64,000 bases of DNA from Calditrichia bacterium (GCA_028284445.1 JANQRS010000008.1:29566-93565); one strand, 5' to 3'. Counted from the stretch's first letter, positions 9,920 to 19,065 are shown. The notes: generated by a model from the letters alone, not told the origin. Numbers and translations are program-made.

Positions 9920-10645
9920 ATGGCCGATCACCCAACATATGAGCTGATGTTGAGCTACGTGACGAATCGAATGGATGCCACCGCGCGTCCTGACTTTGAA
10001 GCCCATCTGGCAGATTGCGAATCGTGCCTGCAAGACGTTTTCCAGTTTTGTCAGCTGCAGAATAACTTTGAGCAAGTGTGGATGCATGTTGCTCCGTCGT
10101 TTGCGGCCGAAGAAAGTCTGGCGGAATTGCTGACACCGGCAGTACCCCTTGTTGGTGAACACTCGGCATTTGTCGAGCGTCTGGAAGCGTGGCGTAAGAA
10201 ATTGGCTGCACTGTCTGAAATTGGTATTGCCTCCGTCGTCGATGTCAAAAACAACCTGGTATCGTCCTTCCAAACTCGTCTGGATGAATTGCAGCAGCTA
10301 GGCTTGCCCGGAGAGCAGGAGTTGACCAGCGAATTCCTTGGGGTGGCGGGAAATACCGGCTTCAAAATGAAGTCCCTGTCCCAATCTTTTGAGATCGAGG
10401 ATGTTGGACAAGTTTCTCTCCAGACTTTTGTCCAAACGGCGGCTCGAAAAATTTCGGTGAAGGCGCCCTTGATTCCCGGTCCCTGGCCGCAAGCTGTTCT
10501 GCATACACTTGATGCGCCTTTTGAGCGAGAGGCTGGTTTTCGTAACCCGCCCGGGGCAGATTTTCTCCTCGCTGAGTTCGATGATATCGATGTTCCTGAA
10601 TTATTCTGCCTGGCACTGAGATTTCCCGCCGGGGAAAACGAATGA
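9920..10645 (+). CDS. zf-HC2 zinc-finger (anti-sigma-like) protein
   Basis: 241 residues. The first ~50 residues match the zf-HC2 pattern: a helix, then H-x3-C-x2-C in AHLADCESC, as found in zinc-binding anti-sigma factors. No transmembrane helix follows, so unlike most such proteins it appears soluble. The C-terminal ~110 residues contain beta-rich stretches without a known signature. An AAAAAAGAGGTG ribosome site precedes the ATG. Its stop overlaps the next gene's ATG by 4 bases (ATGA), implying translational coupling. By context it probably controls the sigma-like protein encoded upstream; that pairing is inference. Confidence 0.7.
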   Translation: MADHPTYELMLSYVTNRMDATARPDFEAHLADCESCLQDVFQFCQLQNNFEQVWMHVAPSFAAEESLAELLTPAVPLVGEHSAFVERLEAWRKKLAALSEIGIASVVDVKNNLVSSFQTRLDELQQLGLPGEQELTSEFLGVAGNTGFKMKSLSQSFEIEDVGQVSLQTFVQTAARKISVKAPLIPGPWPQAVLHTLDAPFEREAGFRNPPGADFLLAEFDDIDVPELFCLALRFPAGENE

Positions 10646-12519
10646 GTCGGGTAAGTGATAACCCCACCATTTATTTTCTGGATGCGGAGAATGCAGCATT
10701 CAGTTGCCAATTAGATCAAGAATCCTATTTGATCAGCTTTGATCCGGCTGCTGCCGGAGCGCTACCAATATCTCCCGACAGATTAAGAGCCATTCAGGCC
10801 GGGTTTGTTCGTCTTTTCTGTCGGGACGGTTTGTGGTTTATTGAAGCCCTCGAAACTGAGAACCTTTACATTAATGGACATCGAATTTCTGCTTACCTGC
10901 TGCCTTGTCAGGTAACTTCCGGCGACGTGCTACAAATTGGCAACTCTCGCTGTGTCTTGTTGATGGATGGCGCCATAACCAGCGGCAATCAGCAATTGAT
11001 GATGATCGTTAGCGGTCACCGTGTCGTGAATCTCACCACTGCGCTTTCAGAAACCGCTTTAATCCGGCAGTTGATCATCGTTAGTCGTCACGACACTGCA
11101 TTGGAAAATCTTCGCTTAATGGTCACCGCTGAAGATATTGCACTGGAAGAAACCATCGATGTGCGACGAATCGAGGCCAATAGTCTTTTTTGCGTTGATC
11201 CCTTTCTGGTGCCTCGCATCAGCGACGCGCTGTTTTTACAGCAGGAGTCCATTAGCAGCACAATACATATCGAACTGATAGATAGAGCAACACAGACGTC
11301 TGTGTTGACCGTCGAATTGCCGCTTGAGGTGACAGCTGCCACGAACTGGCCGTATGCGCGTGCGTATCAGTCGCTTCTGGCATCTTATGTGACCCCGCAC
11401 CATCCCTTTATTGACGAGATGGTGGTGAAAGCCAAATTCCATCTATCAAAGACCGATGAGGCCCCGGAATCACTGTTTCAGCTGCTATCCGGCGATAATC
11501 CCGCTCGCTTCGAGGAAACCTTCCTCTGTCTCTATCACTATTTGCTCAACGAATACAAACTGACATTTTCACCGCCGGCGCAACCGAACTCGTCGCTTCA
11601 AAAAATTCGTATGGCTGAGAATTTGATCATTGAACAAGCAGCGAAGGGCAAGCCGGGGATGGGAACCGGTAGCTGTCTCGATCTTGCCTTGCTGCTTGCC
11701 GGCTGTCTGGAAAACCTGCAGCTGAATCCGCTGATAGCCATTATTGAAGATGATGATCATTACTGGCACGCGCTGGTTGGTATGTGGACGTCTAATGAGA
11801 AGCATTTTCAGCCACTGTACCGCACTAAAATGTCATTGATGGAAGGTGTTGAATCGGATCGGCTGATTCTGTTGGATCCCAATTGCCTGACGGAATATTA
11901 TGGAAAACCGGAGGCCTTTTCTGTTGCTCGTGAACGTGCCGAGGCCTTTCTCAGAGAACGTCCCTTGATTTTTGCATTAGATGTCCAAGCTGCTCGTGAT
12001 CAAGGTGTAGTTCCTATGCAGTTTGCATTTGGCGGGATGGCCCTGCAGGCACTACGCCTGAGTCGCCAAATTGCTTCTTCGCGAAAGAGCGCTCAATTAA
12101 AGTCCTGGCATTTGTTGTTGGCTCTCATTCGGGATTCGCATAAGGTTCGCAAAACGTTTATCGCCTGTGGTGGCAATATCAATACGTTGAATCGATTGCC
12201 GGAATTTCGTGAAGAAGCAGAACGCATATCTTATAAAACTGTACCGGACCCGGCTGGTGAATATCGCGAAGTGCTGGCTCGTGCATGGCAGGCAGTTTTT
12301 GCTGATGGCAGACGTTTGGTCGATGATATAGATTTGGTTCGGGCCGTATTGTTAGATCGCGAAACATCCGCCAGCGATTTTCTCGCCAAAATGAACGTTC
12401 CCTTTGATGTATTTGAAAATGCCTTCCACGAACAGCGTGATGATTCCGCACCACCGGTAGATGCGTCTCTCTCAATTGTGCGCAGTATTCGCAAACAAAG
12501 CACCATTCCACCGGAGTAG
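10642..12519 (+). CDS. FHA-like / transglutaminase-like / ClpN-like fusion protein
   Basis: 625 residues. Residues about 20-110 look like a forkhead-associated (phosphothreonine-binding) domain, with YINGHRIS and a GDVLQIG-type strand. A beta-sandwich segment follows (about 130-240). Then comes LLASYVTPHHP and a transglutaminase-like core GTGSCLDLALLLAGCLE (C345) with HYWHALVGMW (H376). That order resembles the module found with DUF4011 in large helicase-type proteins. Residues about 455-610 contain two helical repeats like the Clp N-terminal domain (WHLLLALIRD is the clearest piece). An FHA-like domain fits with the kinase encoded at 6143-8731. Substrate and activity are unknown. Confidence 0.7.
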   Translation: MSRVSDNPTIYFLDAENAAFSCQLDQESYLISFDPAAAGALPISPDRLRAIQAGFVRLFCRDGLWFIEALETENLYINGHRISAYLLPCQVTSGDVLQIGNSRCVLLMDGAITSGNQQLMMIVSGHRVVNLTTALSETALIRQLIIVSRHDTALENLRLMVTAEDIALEETIDVRRIEANSLFCVDPFLVPRISDALFLQQESISSTIHIELIDRATQTSVLTVELPLEVTAATNWPYARAYQSLLASYVTPHHPFIDEMVVKAKFHLSKTDEAPESLFQLLSGDNPARFEETFLCLYHYLLNEYKLTFSPPAQPNSSLQKIRMAENLIIEQAAKGKPGMGTGSCLDLALLLAGCLENLQLNPLIAIIEDDDHYWHALVGMWTSNEKHFQPLYRTKMSLMEGVESDRLILLDPNCLTEYYGKPEAFSVARERAEAFLRERPLIFALDVQAARDQGVVPMQFAFGGMALQALRLSRQIASSRKSAQLKSWHLLLALIRDSHKVRKTFIACGGNINTLNRLPEFREEAERISYKTVPDPAGEYREVLARAWQAVFADGRRLVDDIDLVRAVLLDRETSASDFLAKMNVPFDVFENAFHEQRDDSAPPVDASLSIVRSIRKQSTIPPE

Positions 12520-12591
12520 AGATTGGGGATTCGTTAAATCGTTAAAGCGTTAAAACGTTTTGGGTTGATTCGTTGATCGTTGATATTCGAC

Positions 12592-12650
12592 ATTTCATCC
12601 CCCCGGGTAGAAAAACAAACCCGGGGCTATTAACATTTCATCGCTACGCG
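12592..12650. repeat. Palindromic element with CCCCGGGT/ACCCGGGG arms
   Basis: CCCCGGGT (12601-12608) and ACCCGGGG (12619-12626) form an 8-bp stem with an A-rich loop. The hairpin is bracketed by direct copies of CATTTCATC. A short ATCGCTACGCGAT palindrome follows. It sits after the FHA-like gene, where it could end transcription or be a dispersed repeat. Confidence 0.5.
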
Positions 12651-12799
12651 ATATTTTAAGGTGACAAGAAAATATTCGACATTTGTCATTTGTCATTCGA
12701 CATCTTTTTCATTGCCACTGCCAACCTATCACTAATCTCCAGTCTCATTTTTTTCCAAATTCACGAGCAATTTTTGAAAATCCACTGCCTATACCTAAT

Positions 12800-13005
12800 T
12801 GAACGCACCTTCTTGCCTGGTTGAGGGAATTGGTTGAGTCACGCAGACTGGATGAATTGGCAAGTAGGGTGTTCTGAGTAATGCCCTGCGGGGTAGCTCC
12901 AAGGGACGGAGCTTATTTTCATAACGGGAGGCAAGACTTTGGTGGCGCATGGAGTACGCCACCAGTCTGCGGCACGCCACGAAGCAATTCGTGGCGTGTT
13001 TTTTT
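12800..13005 (+). ncRNA. Candidate structured small RNA (6S-like shape?) ending in a terminator
   Basis: This stretch of a 484-base gap has no credible ORF but much pairing potential. CGCAGACTGG (12842-12851) is the exact complement of CCAGTCTGCG (12962-12971), closing a ~130-nt element. Inside it are GTAGGG/CCCTGC and AGCTCC/GGAGCT hairpins. GGTGGCG/CGCCACC (12941-12963) and TCTTGCCT/AGGCAAGA (12811-12818 with 12929-12936) are alternatives that cannot all coexist with the long stem. A strong intrinsic terminator follows immediately. The rod-like closing stem recalls 6S RNA, but no conserved sequence block was recognised, so the family is unassigned. No convincing promoter was found. Confidence 0.42.
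12973..13005 (+). terminator. Intrinsic terminator
   Basis: CACGCCACGAA (12973-12983), a GCAA loop, TTCGTGGCGTG (12988-12998), then seven T: an 11-bp perfect stem and T tract for rightward transcription. It ends at the stop codon of the leftward sigma-54 regulator. Confidence 0.85.
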
Positions 13006-14944
13006 ATTCTTTTGCCTTATCGCTTGTGGTTTCCACTTTGTATTCCCGGAGTTTTCGCCAAAGCGTTGTGCGACCGATTGCCAGCCGTTTTGCGGCGACC
13101 TCATAATTCCAGTCGCAGTTTTCCAGGGTTTGCAGGATATGGCGTTTTTCCATTTCCTTCAAGGTGATTTCATCGTGAGAAGCAGCGGATGTTGCTACTT
13201 CATCGCCGGACGGACAGGGCATCAAGGGCAAGTCGCGCAGCGCGACGGTTGGGCCAATTGCTAATGCCACTGCACGCTCCATTGCGTTTTCCAGCTCGCG
13301 AACATTACCTGGCCAGTCGTAATCCCTGATCGCCGCAGCTGCTTCATGGTCCAGTCGCTTCACGTTTTTTCGGAATTTCTTCGAATAATGTTTTAGAAAG
13401 TGATTGACCAACAGGGGAATATCTTCCGGGCGTTCGCGCAGTGCCGGGATGGTTAATTCGATGACATTCAACCGATAATAAAGGTCGCTGCGGAAATGGT
13501 CCTGGCGAGTCATTTCCAGTAAATCCTTATTGGTTGCTGCCAGCACCCGTACATCCACTTGTATCGTTTCATTGCTGCCAACGCGTTTGATCTCACCCTG
13601 CTGCAGGAAGCGTAGCAGTTTGACCTGGAGATGCATGGGCATTTCACCGATTTCGTCAAGAAATATGGTGCCCTGATGAGCAGCTTCGAAGAGGCCCTGC
13701 TTGTTGGCAACGGCCCCGGTAAATGATCCGCGAACATGCCCGAAGAGCTCGCTCTCGAGAAGGTTCTCGGGAATCGCGCCGCAGTTTAATACCCGAAAGG
13801 GCTTATGTGCGCGATTGCTCAGGCTGTGGATGGCGCGGGCGACCAGTTCTTTCCCGGTGCCACTCTCGCCGTCAATGAGGACGGTGATATTGCTCTGGGC
13901 AATTCGGGACGTGAGTTCGAAAATTTTGAGCATCTGGTGATTTCTGCCAATGATGCCGGCAAATTGGAAATGATCACCGCGTTCCTGCCATTGATAGAAG
14001 GCATCAATTTCACCGGAGATCCAGCGTTTAACTTCTCCGGCGGCTTTTGCCCGTTCGGCCTTGTTCAATGCAACGATCTGTCCTATATCGCTGCGATTAT
14101 AGGCGTATAAACCACGGGCTCGCTTAAGCTTGCTGTTTTGCGGAAGGTCAACACCGAGTGCCAATACCAGCCGGGTGCGACGATCGCCACTTCTGAGAAA
14201 TGTTTTCAACACCGCATCATTGATTCCGGGAGGGTAGATCAACAGGATGTTGACATCATCAGGAACCGTTTCCTGGATCGGAAGGGCCTGCAATGAGCGA
14301 AACGGCGGATCTTGAAGCGGACTATGGTCATTCGGGGAAGAGAGATAATAATTGCGTTTGCAACCGGCGTTTCGAAATGCCTCTATCATGTCTGGTAATA
14401 GAGGATCGAGGCCGCAGACGCATAAGCTGCTGTTTTCAACTGAGCCCAGAATTTTATTGGCGAGGTCAATAACGATTGGTGCTTCTTCCACCGGAATTTG
14501 ATAAAAGGGGGTCTCTTGACGCACGCGCTCGTGTAGCCACATGCCTCGTTGGAACAGCCGGTGCAGAAAGGGCCCGGCATTACCATCGCCGGCAGCCTGA
14601 TGGAAACCATCGTAAAATGCCTTGAGGATATCTTCGTGATCGCCATTTCCGGCAATACCTGCGGCCATTTCAAAAAAACGCTGAATAGCCCGGCGGTCAG
14701 TGCCCTTCTGCATGCTCGCCGTTTTGAAGGTTTCGGGAATACAAGATTGCTCTACCAATAAATCCAGAACGGATTTCGCGTCGATGGCCGAAGCGGATAT
14801 AAGAAAAGCCTCTACAGTTTGAGCCCGATGGACAATCAGCCATTCTTTGGCGTCGATGGCCGGTATGAGGTTGGGCTGTGGACTGCCTGCGACCTGCGGT
14901 TTGGCAGGGTCGTCAAGCCGAAATTGATACCAGAATATCTTCAT
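13004..14944 (-). CDS. Sigma-54-dependent activator with a degenerate glutamyl-tRNA reductase-like sensor region
   Basis: 646 residues. The C-terminal half is a standard NtrC-type AAA+ domain: GESGTGKE Walker A (359-366), GSFTGA loop (406-411), [11 protein letters not shown]alker B, and a Fis-type helix-turn-helix near the end ([12 protein letters not shown]). Residues about 30-322 resemble HemA/Glu[13 protein letters not shown]...[19 protein letters not shown] (90-145) matches the family's central helices. [16 protein letters not shown]...F-QW (279-320) matches the start of its dimerisation helix. The catalytic Cys region (STCNR) reads LISASAID, and the Rossmann glycine loop is GLDPLL, so catalysis is probably lost. 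GAAGGA precedes the ATG. Target genes are unknown. The fusion is inferred by eye from motifs. Confidence 0.85.
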   Translation of the reverse strand: MKIFWYQFRLDDPAKPQVAGSPQPNLIPAIDAKEWLIVHRAQTVEAFLISASAIDAKSVLDLLVEQSCIPETFKTASMQKGTDRRAIQRFFEMAAGIAGNGDHEDILKAFYDGFHQAAGDGNAGPFLHRLFQRGMWLHERVRQETPFYQIPVEEAPIVIDLANKILGSVENSSLCVCGLDPLLPDMIEAFRNAGCKRNYYLSSPNDHSPLQDPPFRSLQALPIQETVPDDVNILLIYPPGINDAVLKTFLRSGDRRTRLVLALGVDLPQNSKLKRARGLYAYNRSDIGQIVALNKAERAKAAGEVKRWISGEIDAFYQWQERGDHFQFAGIIGRNHQMLKIFELTSRIAQSNITVLIDGESGTGKELVARAIHSLSNRAHKPFRVLNCGAIPENLLESELFGHVRGSFTGAVANKQGLFEAAHQGTIFLDEIGEMPMHLQVKLLRFLQQGEIKRVGSNETIQVDVRVLAATNKDLLEMTRQDHFRSDLYYRLNVIELTIPALRERPEDIPLLVNHFLKHYSKKFRKNVKRLDHEAAAAIRDYDWPGNVRELENAMERAVALAIGPTVALRDLPLMPCPSGDEVATSAASHDEITLKEMEKRHILQTLENCDWNYEVAAKRLAIGRTTLWRKLREYKVETTSDKAKE

Positions 14945-15260
14945 GCATCCTTCGCGATTACGATCTTCCTTCTAAGGCCTTGAATTTAGTTGTTTTCCGG
15001 GCGGTCCGAAAGGGAAAAAATTGCAGTCTAAAAAACAACCAATTTTTTACAGTTTTGTGATAGCGTTGTTATGTTTCAATCACAAGATTGTGGAGCACTT
15101 AAGGGGCATCGGTAGATTTGCAAAAGCATTCATATTTTTATGGATCTTTGCTCGTTGTTGCTCATTTTAGTAGCAATAGCGATATTGTAAGTAGCATATG
15201 TCACCTGATTGCAAAAAGTTTTACTGATGAAGTGTGACAAGGGATGATTTTTCTTCGTAT
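14945..15260. other. Divergent intergenic region upstream of the glycosyltransferase operon
   Basis: A/T-rich, no ORF of note. It separates the sigma-54 regulator (leftward) from the glycosyltransferase operon (rightward). No sigma-54 promoter with correct GG-N10-GC spacing was found; a TGTCAC...TTGCA near 15200 is off by one base. Confidence 0.4.
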
Positions 15261-15289
15261 TTGCGATTTATAGGCAGTACGGTTATAAT
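15261..15289 (+). promoter_or_regulatory. Sigma-70-type promoter of the glycosyltransferase operon
   Basis: TTGCGA (15261-15266), 17-base spacer, perfect TATAAT (15284-15289). Expected start of transcription is near 15296, about 40 bases before the TTG start codon of the first gene. Confidence 0.7.
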
Positions 15290-15335
15290 CTGAACTTTCA
15301 GCAGTACCGCGTGTCATTAAAGAGGATGATGTACC

Positions 15336-16787
15336 TTGACAGATTTTTTAATCACGTTCTTTTATTGCTTTGCCCTCGGTATTCTTGGCCTATTTGGTAT
15401 CCATAAGTATTACCTGCTCTATCGCTACCGGCAATGCAAGAAGAACCCAGTACCGAAGCCGGCAGACCCTAAAGAGTGGCCATTGGTTACCGTGCAACTG
15501 CCGATCTTCAACGAGCGATATGTATTGAAACGCTTGTTAAAAGCTACCGTTTGTATCGACTATCCGCTAGACAAACTTCATATTCAACTTTTAGACGATT
15601 CCAATGACCGCACAGTGGAATTGGCCCGCCGGATGGTGAACGTCCTGCGGCAAAAAGGCTATAACATCGAGCACGTTCGCCGCCCGGATCGGGTGGGGTT
15701 TAAAGCCGGTGCCCTGGCCTATGGTTTGACAAAATCCCGGGCAGATTACTTCGCCGTTTTCGACGCCGATTTTGTGCCGGCTCGCAACTTCCTGAAAGAA
15801 ACCATGCCTTACTTGCTCGAGTCGGGTATTGGGATGGTGCAAACCCGCTGGGGACACATCAATCGCAATTATTCCCTGCTGACGCGTTTACAAGGAATTT
15901 TCCTTGATGCTCACTTCCTGATCGAACACCTGTCGCGTAGTCGTTCCGGGAAGTTCTTTAATTTCAACGGAACAGCGGGCGTGTGGCGCCGGAAGGCGAT
16001 TGAAGATGCCGGAGGCTGGCAGCACGATACATTGACCGAAGATCTCGATCTCAGTTATCGCTCGCAATTGGCCGGCTGGAAGTTTCGTTTTCTGCCGAAT
16101 ATCGTTTCTCCGGCTGAACTCCCGGCTGAGATGAACGGCTATAAAAGTCAGCAGCACCGCTGGGCAAAGGGCTCGGTTCAAACTGCCCTGAAGCTCGTGC
16201 CGACGATTTGGAAATCCAACCTGCCAACACACGTCAAGTTCGAGGCAATTGTTCACCTGTCGAATAATTTTGCTTATTTGCTGATGGCCGTTCCGGCTTT
16301 GCTCCTGGTGCCGATGGTGAAGGTGCACCTGGCGATGGGAGAAGTGCCCTGGAAACTGGTGCTGGTTTATATCAGCGTCTTTTTCGCCGCCACGTTCTCC
16401 GTGTTGATTTATTATGCGGTAACCATCAAGGATTCGCTTGGCAAGCTCTGGCCGGAAATCACCCTGTTACCGATGCTGATGGCAATGGGAATTGGGCTGT
16501 CATTGAACAACGGCCGCGCTGCCCTGGAAGCACTTTTTGGGCACAAAACGGACTTTATTCGCACCCCGAAATTCCTCCTGGAAGGTCAAAAAGGCACCTG
16601 GAAGAAAAAGCTTTATCGCCCCGGGCGAAGTTACCAGGGAATTGTGGAGTTGCTGATAGCCAGTTACTTCACCTATGGCTGGGTCTATTTCATTACTCAG
16701 AACATTTATTATTCCGGGCCATTCTTTATGCTGTTCATGGTTGGCTTCTACTATATCGCCCTGACCTCCCTCTACGGTCAAAAGTAA
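15336..16787 (+). CDS. Family 2 glycosyltransferase, cellulose-synthase-like membrane enzyme
   Basis: 483 residues. One N-terminal membrane helix (about 4-25) precedes a processive GT2 domain with DDSNDRT, FDADF, TEDLDLSYR and the QQHRWAKGS (Q-x-x-R-W) motif. A membrane bundle (about 315-405) and further C-terminal helices follow. This is the layout of CESA/CslA-type beta-glycan synthases, which use a nucleotide sugar to polymerise a glycan and move it across the inner membrane. Start is TTG after AGAGGATGA. The stop overlaps the next gene as TAATG, so the two are coupled. Which polysaccharide it makes cannot be told. Confidence 0.88.
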   Translation: MTDFLITFFYCFALGILGLFGIHKYYLLYRYRQCKKNPVPKPADPKEWPLVTVQLPIFNERYVLKRLLKATVCIDYPLDKLHIQLLDDSNDRTVELARRMVNVLRQKGYNIEHVRRPDRVGFKAGALAYGLTKSRADYFAVFDADFVPARNFLKETMPYLLESGIGMVQTRWGHINRNYSLLTRLQGIFLDAHFLIEHLSRSRSGKFFNFNGTAGVWRRKAIEDAGGWQHDTLTEDLDLSYRSQLAGWKFRFLPNIVSPAELPAEMNGYKSQQHRWAKGSVQTALKLVPTIWKSNLPTHVKFEAIVHLSNNFAYLLMAVPALLLVPMVKVHLAMGEVPWKLVLVYISVFFAATFSVLIYYAVTIKDSLGKLWPEITLLPMLMAMGIGLSLNNGRAALEALFGHKTDFIRTPKFLLEGQKGTWKKKLYRPGRSYQGIVELLIASYFTYGWVYFITQNIYYSGPFFMLFMVGFYYIALTSLYGQK

Positions 16788-18316
16788 TGATGTGGCGGAA
16801 GCTGAAAAATCTCCCCAATGACCTCTTTGTTCAGTGGCCATTGGAGATAGACGGGTATCAGCCGCCGAATGTCAAACAACCTTTTTTGCCAATTCGCTGG
16901 TTCCTGGGCGGATTGGCAATTCTTGTTTTTACCGCTTTTCTTCTCGGCTATTCTTCAGAGTTTGTTGCCGGTGCACCGTTGCCATCGCTACCAATCGTCG
17001 AGGTGGTTGTTGTCTTGGGATTGGCCGGCCTTGCCTGGTTCTTTCTCAGCGAGTTAACGCTGCATGCGCGTCCGCATCGCCTGCAGTTGATCTGGGTATT
17101 GGCATTGGGACTGGCTTTGCGCGTGATGATGTTCCCATCCGAACCGATTCTGGAAGTCGATTTTAATCGATATCAATGGGATGGTGCAGTGACCGCCAGC
17201 GGTTTAAACCCATATCAATATTCGCCGCACGAATTAATGGCTGACAGTGCCGACATACCCGTCTTGCCCAAACGCTACCACGAATTATCAGAGCAAAGTG
17301 ATGGCATTCTCGCAAAGATTAATCACGGACATTTGCGAACGATCTATCCGCCGGTAACCCAGGCTGCCTTTGCCATCGCACATTTCATTGAGCCCTTTAG
17401 CCTGACCGCCTGGCGTCTTGTTCTACTGCTCGTAGATATTGCTAATCTGGTGTTGATACTGCTGCTTCTGCGTCACTTTGGGCTGTCGCCAATGTGGGTT
17501 GCGGTATATTGGCTGAATCCACTTTTGGTGAAGGAGGTGTTTAACTCCGGTCATATGGATGTGCTGCTATTTCCTTTCCTTCTGGCAGCGATATTTTATT
17601 CCGTTCATGAACGTCCCTACCGTTGCGCCACTGCACTGGCGCTGGCAGCGGCTGTCAAGGTTTGGCCAATTATTCTGGCGCCGCTTTTCTTGCGATTTAC
17701 CTGGAAAGAGCCTCGCCGTTTGATTGGCGCGGGCCTGTGGCTGGCCGGCCTGGTCGGTGCTTGCTTCTTGCCGATATTGCTGACCGGTCTGGGAGATCAA
17801 TCCGGTTTTTCAGCCTATTCCCAGAAATGGCAGCTTAACGATTCTGCGTTTCGCCTGATTCTATGGACGTCCGAATGGGTCTTGCCATTTTTTGATATCC
17901 ACCCGGGGCATGGCCAGGTCTGGGCGCGACGGATTTCAACGGCGATAATATTGATCGTCAGCGCTTACTTCACCTTACGGCCGCAAAGAGCGGAGCGTTC
18001 GATAATCGAAAGCGCGCTTTTTATTGTCGCCACGATCTTTTTGTTCAGCCCAACCCAATTCCCCTGGTATTCACTTTGGATGCTGCCATTCCTGGTGTTT
18101 GTCCCGCGGCGTTCGCTGTTGCTATTCTCGGTGCTCTTGCCAATTTACTATTTGCGGTATTATTTTGAAGGACGCGGCGACGTGGCTTTTTTCGACAACG
18201 TGCTGGTCTGGCTGCAATTTCTGCCGGTGTGGTGGGTTATTTTCCTCGAATGGCGATATGTGCGTCGCTTTAACCATCTAGTCACAGAAGGCGTTTCTGC
18301 TTATCATGAAAAATAA
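16787..18316 (+). CDS. Multispanning membrane glycosyltransferase (GT-C / GT87-like)
   Basis: 509 residues with about ten hydrophobic helices. VDFNRYQWDG, GLNPYQYSP, IYPPVTQ and WLNPLLVKEVFNSGHMDVL are typical of polyprenyl-phosphate-sugar mannosyltransferases (GT87/DUF2029-like), with acidic residues in the first periplasmic loop. Such enzymes transfer sugars from lipid-linked donors outside the inner membrane. It is the middle gene of a tight operon: TAATG overlap upstream, 11-base overlap downstream. The next gene could make the lipid-linked donor. Sugar identity is unknown. Confidence 0.75.
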   Translation: MMWRKLKNLPNDLFVQWPLEIDGYQPPNVKQPFLPIRWFLGGLAILVFTAFLLGYSSEFVAGAPLPSLPIVEVVVVLGLAGLAWFFLSELTLHARPHRLQLIWVLALGLALRVMMFPSEPILEVDFNRYQWDGAVTASGLNPYQYSPHELMADSADIPVLPKRYHELSEQSDGILAKINHGHLRTIYPPVTQAAFAIAHFIEPFSLTAWRLVLLLVDIANLVLILLLLRHFGLSPMWVAVYWLNPLLVKEVFNSGHMDVLLFPFLLAAIFYSVHERPYRCATALALAAAVKVWPIILAPLFLRFTWKEPRRLIGAGLWLAGLVGACFLPILLTGLGDQSGFSAYSQKWQLNDSAFRLILWTSEWVLPFFDIHPGHGQVWARRISTAIILIVSAYFTLRPQRAERSIIESALFIVATIFLFSPTQFPWYSLWMLPFLVFVPRRSLLLFSVLLPIYYLRYYFEGRGDVAFFDNVLVWLQFLPVWWVIFLEWRYVRRFNHLVTEGVSAYHEK

Positions 18317-19037
18317 TCATAGTGCTGCTGTTATTATTCCTACCTTGAACGAAGAGCAATCTATCGGAAAGGTCATTAGCGATATTCCGGACTGGGTAGA
18401 TGATATCATCGTTGTCGATAATGGTTCAACTGATCGCACCGTCGAGGTTGCCACTGCTCACGGTGCTCGCGTCGTTCCACAACCGGAACGCGGCTATGGC
18501 GCCGCATGCCTGGCCGGAATTGATGCTTTGCAGCAACCGGATATTGTGGTGTTCCTCGATGGTGATTACAGCGATTATCCGGAAGAAATGGACATGCTGG
18601 TGGATCCGATCATTGCTGGTGAAGCTGATATGGTCATCGGGTCACGCGTGGCCGGGAAATCGGAGAAGGGGGCATTAACGCCACAGGCGATTTTTGGCAA
18701 CTGGCTGTCCTGCAAATTGATGCATCTGTTTTGGGGCGTCAGCTATACCGACCTTGGACCGTTTCGGGCTATTCGCCGTTCCGCCCTGGAATTCCTGGAC
18801 ATGCAAGACCGCAATTTTGGCTGGACCATTGAAATGCAGATTAAAGCGGCTCAGCGTGGGCTTCGCGAGAAAGAACTGCCGGTGCGTTACCGCAAGCGTA
18901 TTGGCAAATCCAAAATTTCCGGTACTGTAAAAGGTGTCATCATGGCTGGAACCATTATCCTGCGGACTATTTTTGTATCCGCATTCGACTGGTACTTTCG
19001 CCGAGGAAAGACGGAGCGGAAGCAGTATGTTGTTTGA
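18306..19037 (+). CDS. Family 2 glycosyltransferase, DPM1/polyprenyl-phosphate-sugar type
   Basis: 243 residues. A single GT-A domain with IIPTLNEEQSIG, VVDNGSTDRT, ERGYGAACLAGI and LDGDYSDYPE, plus a FGWTIEMQIKA segment. It resembles dolichol/undecaprenyl-phosphate glycosyltransferases that load one sugar onto a lipid carrier in the cytoplasm. No C-terminal membrane pair is present. It overlaps the preceding membrane glycosyltransferase by 11 bases, which suggests it supplies that enzyme's donor (inference). A family A palindrome follows the stop. Confidence 0.85.
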   Translation: MKNNHSAAVIIPTLNEEQSIGKVISDIPDWVDDIIVVDNGSTDRTVEVATAHGARVVPQPERGYGAACLAGIDALQQPDIVVFLDGDYSDYPEEMDMLVDPIIAGEADMVIGSRVAGKSEKGALTPQAIFGNWLSCKLMHLFWGVSYTDLGPFRAIRRSALEFLDMQDRNFGWTIEMQIKAAQRGLREKELPVRYRKRIGKSKISGTVKGVIMAGTIILRTIFVSAFDWYFRRGKTERKQYVV

Positions 19038-19065
19038 AATCTGGAAATCTGTAAATGCTGACCGT

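Noticed and set aside
15196..15216. Sigma-54-like TGTCAC...TTGCA upstream of the glycosyltransferase operon
   Set aside because: -24 to -12 spacing is one base short and GG is GT; a good sigma-70 promoter lies downstream at 15261.
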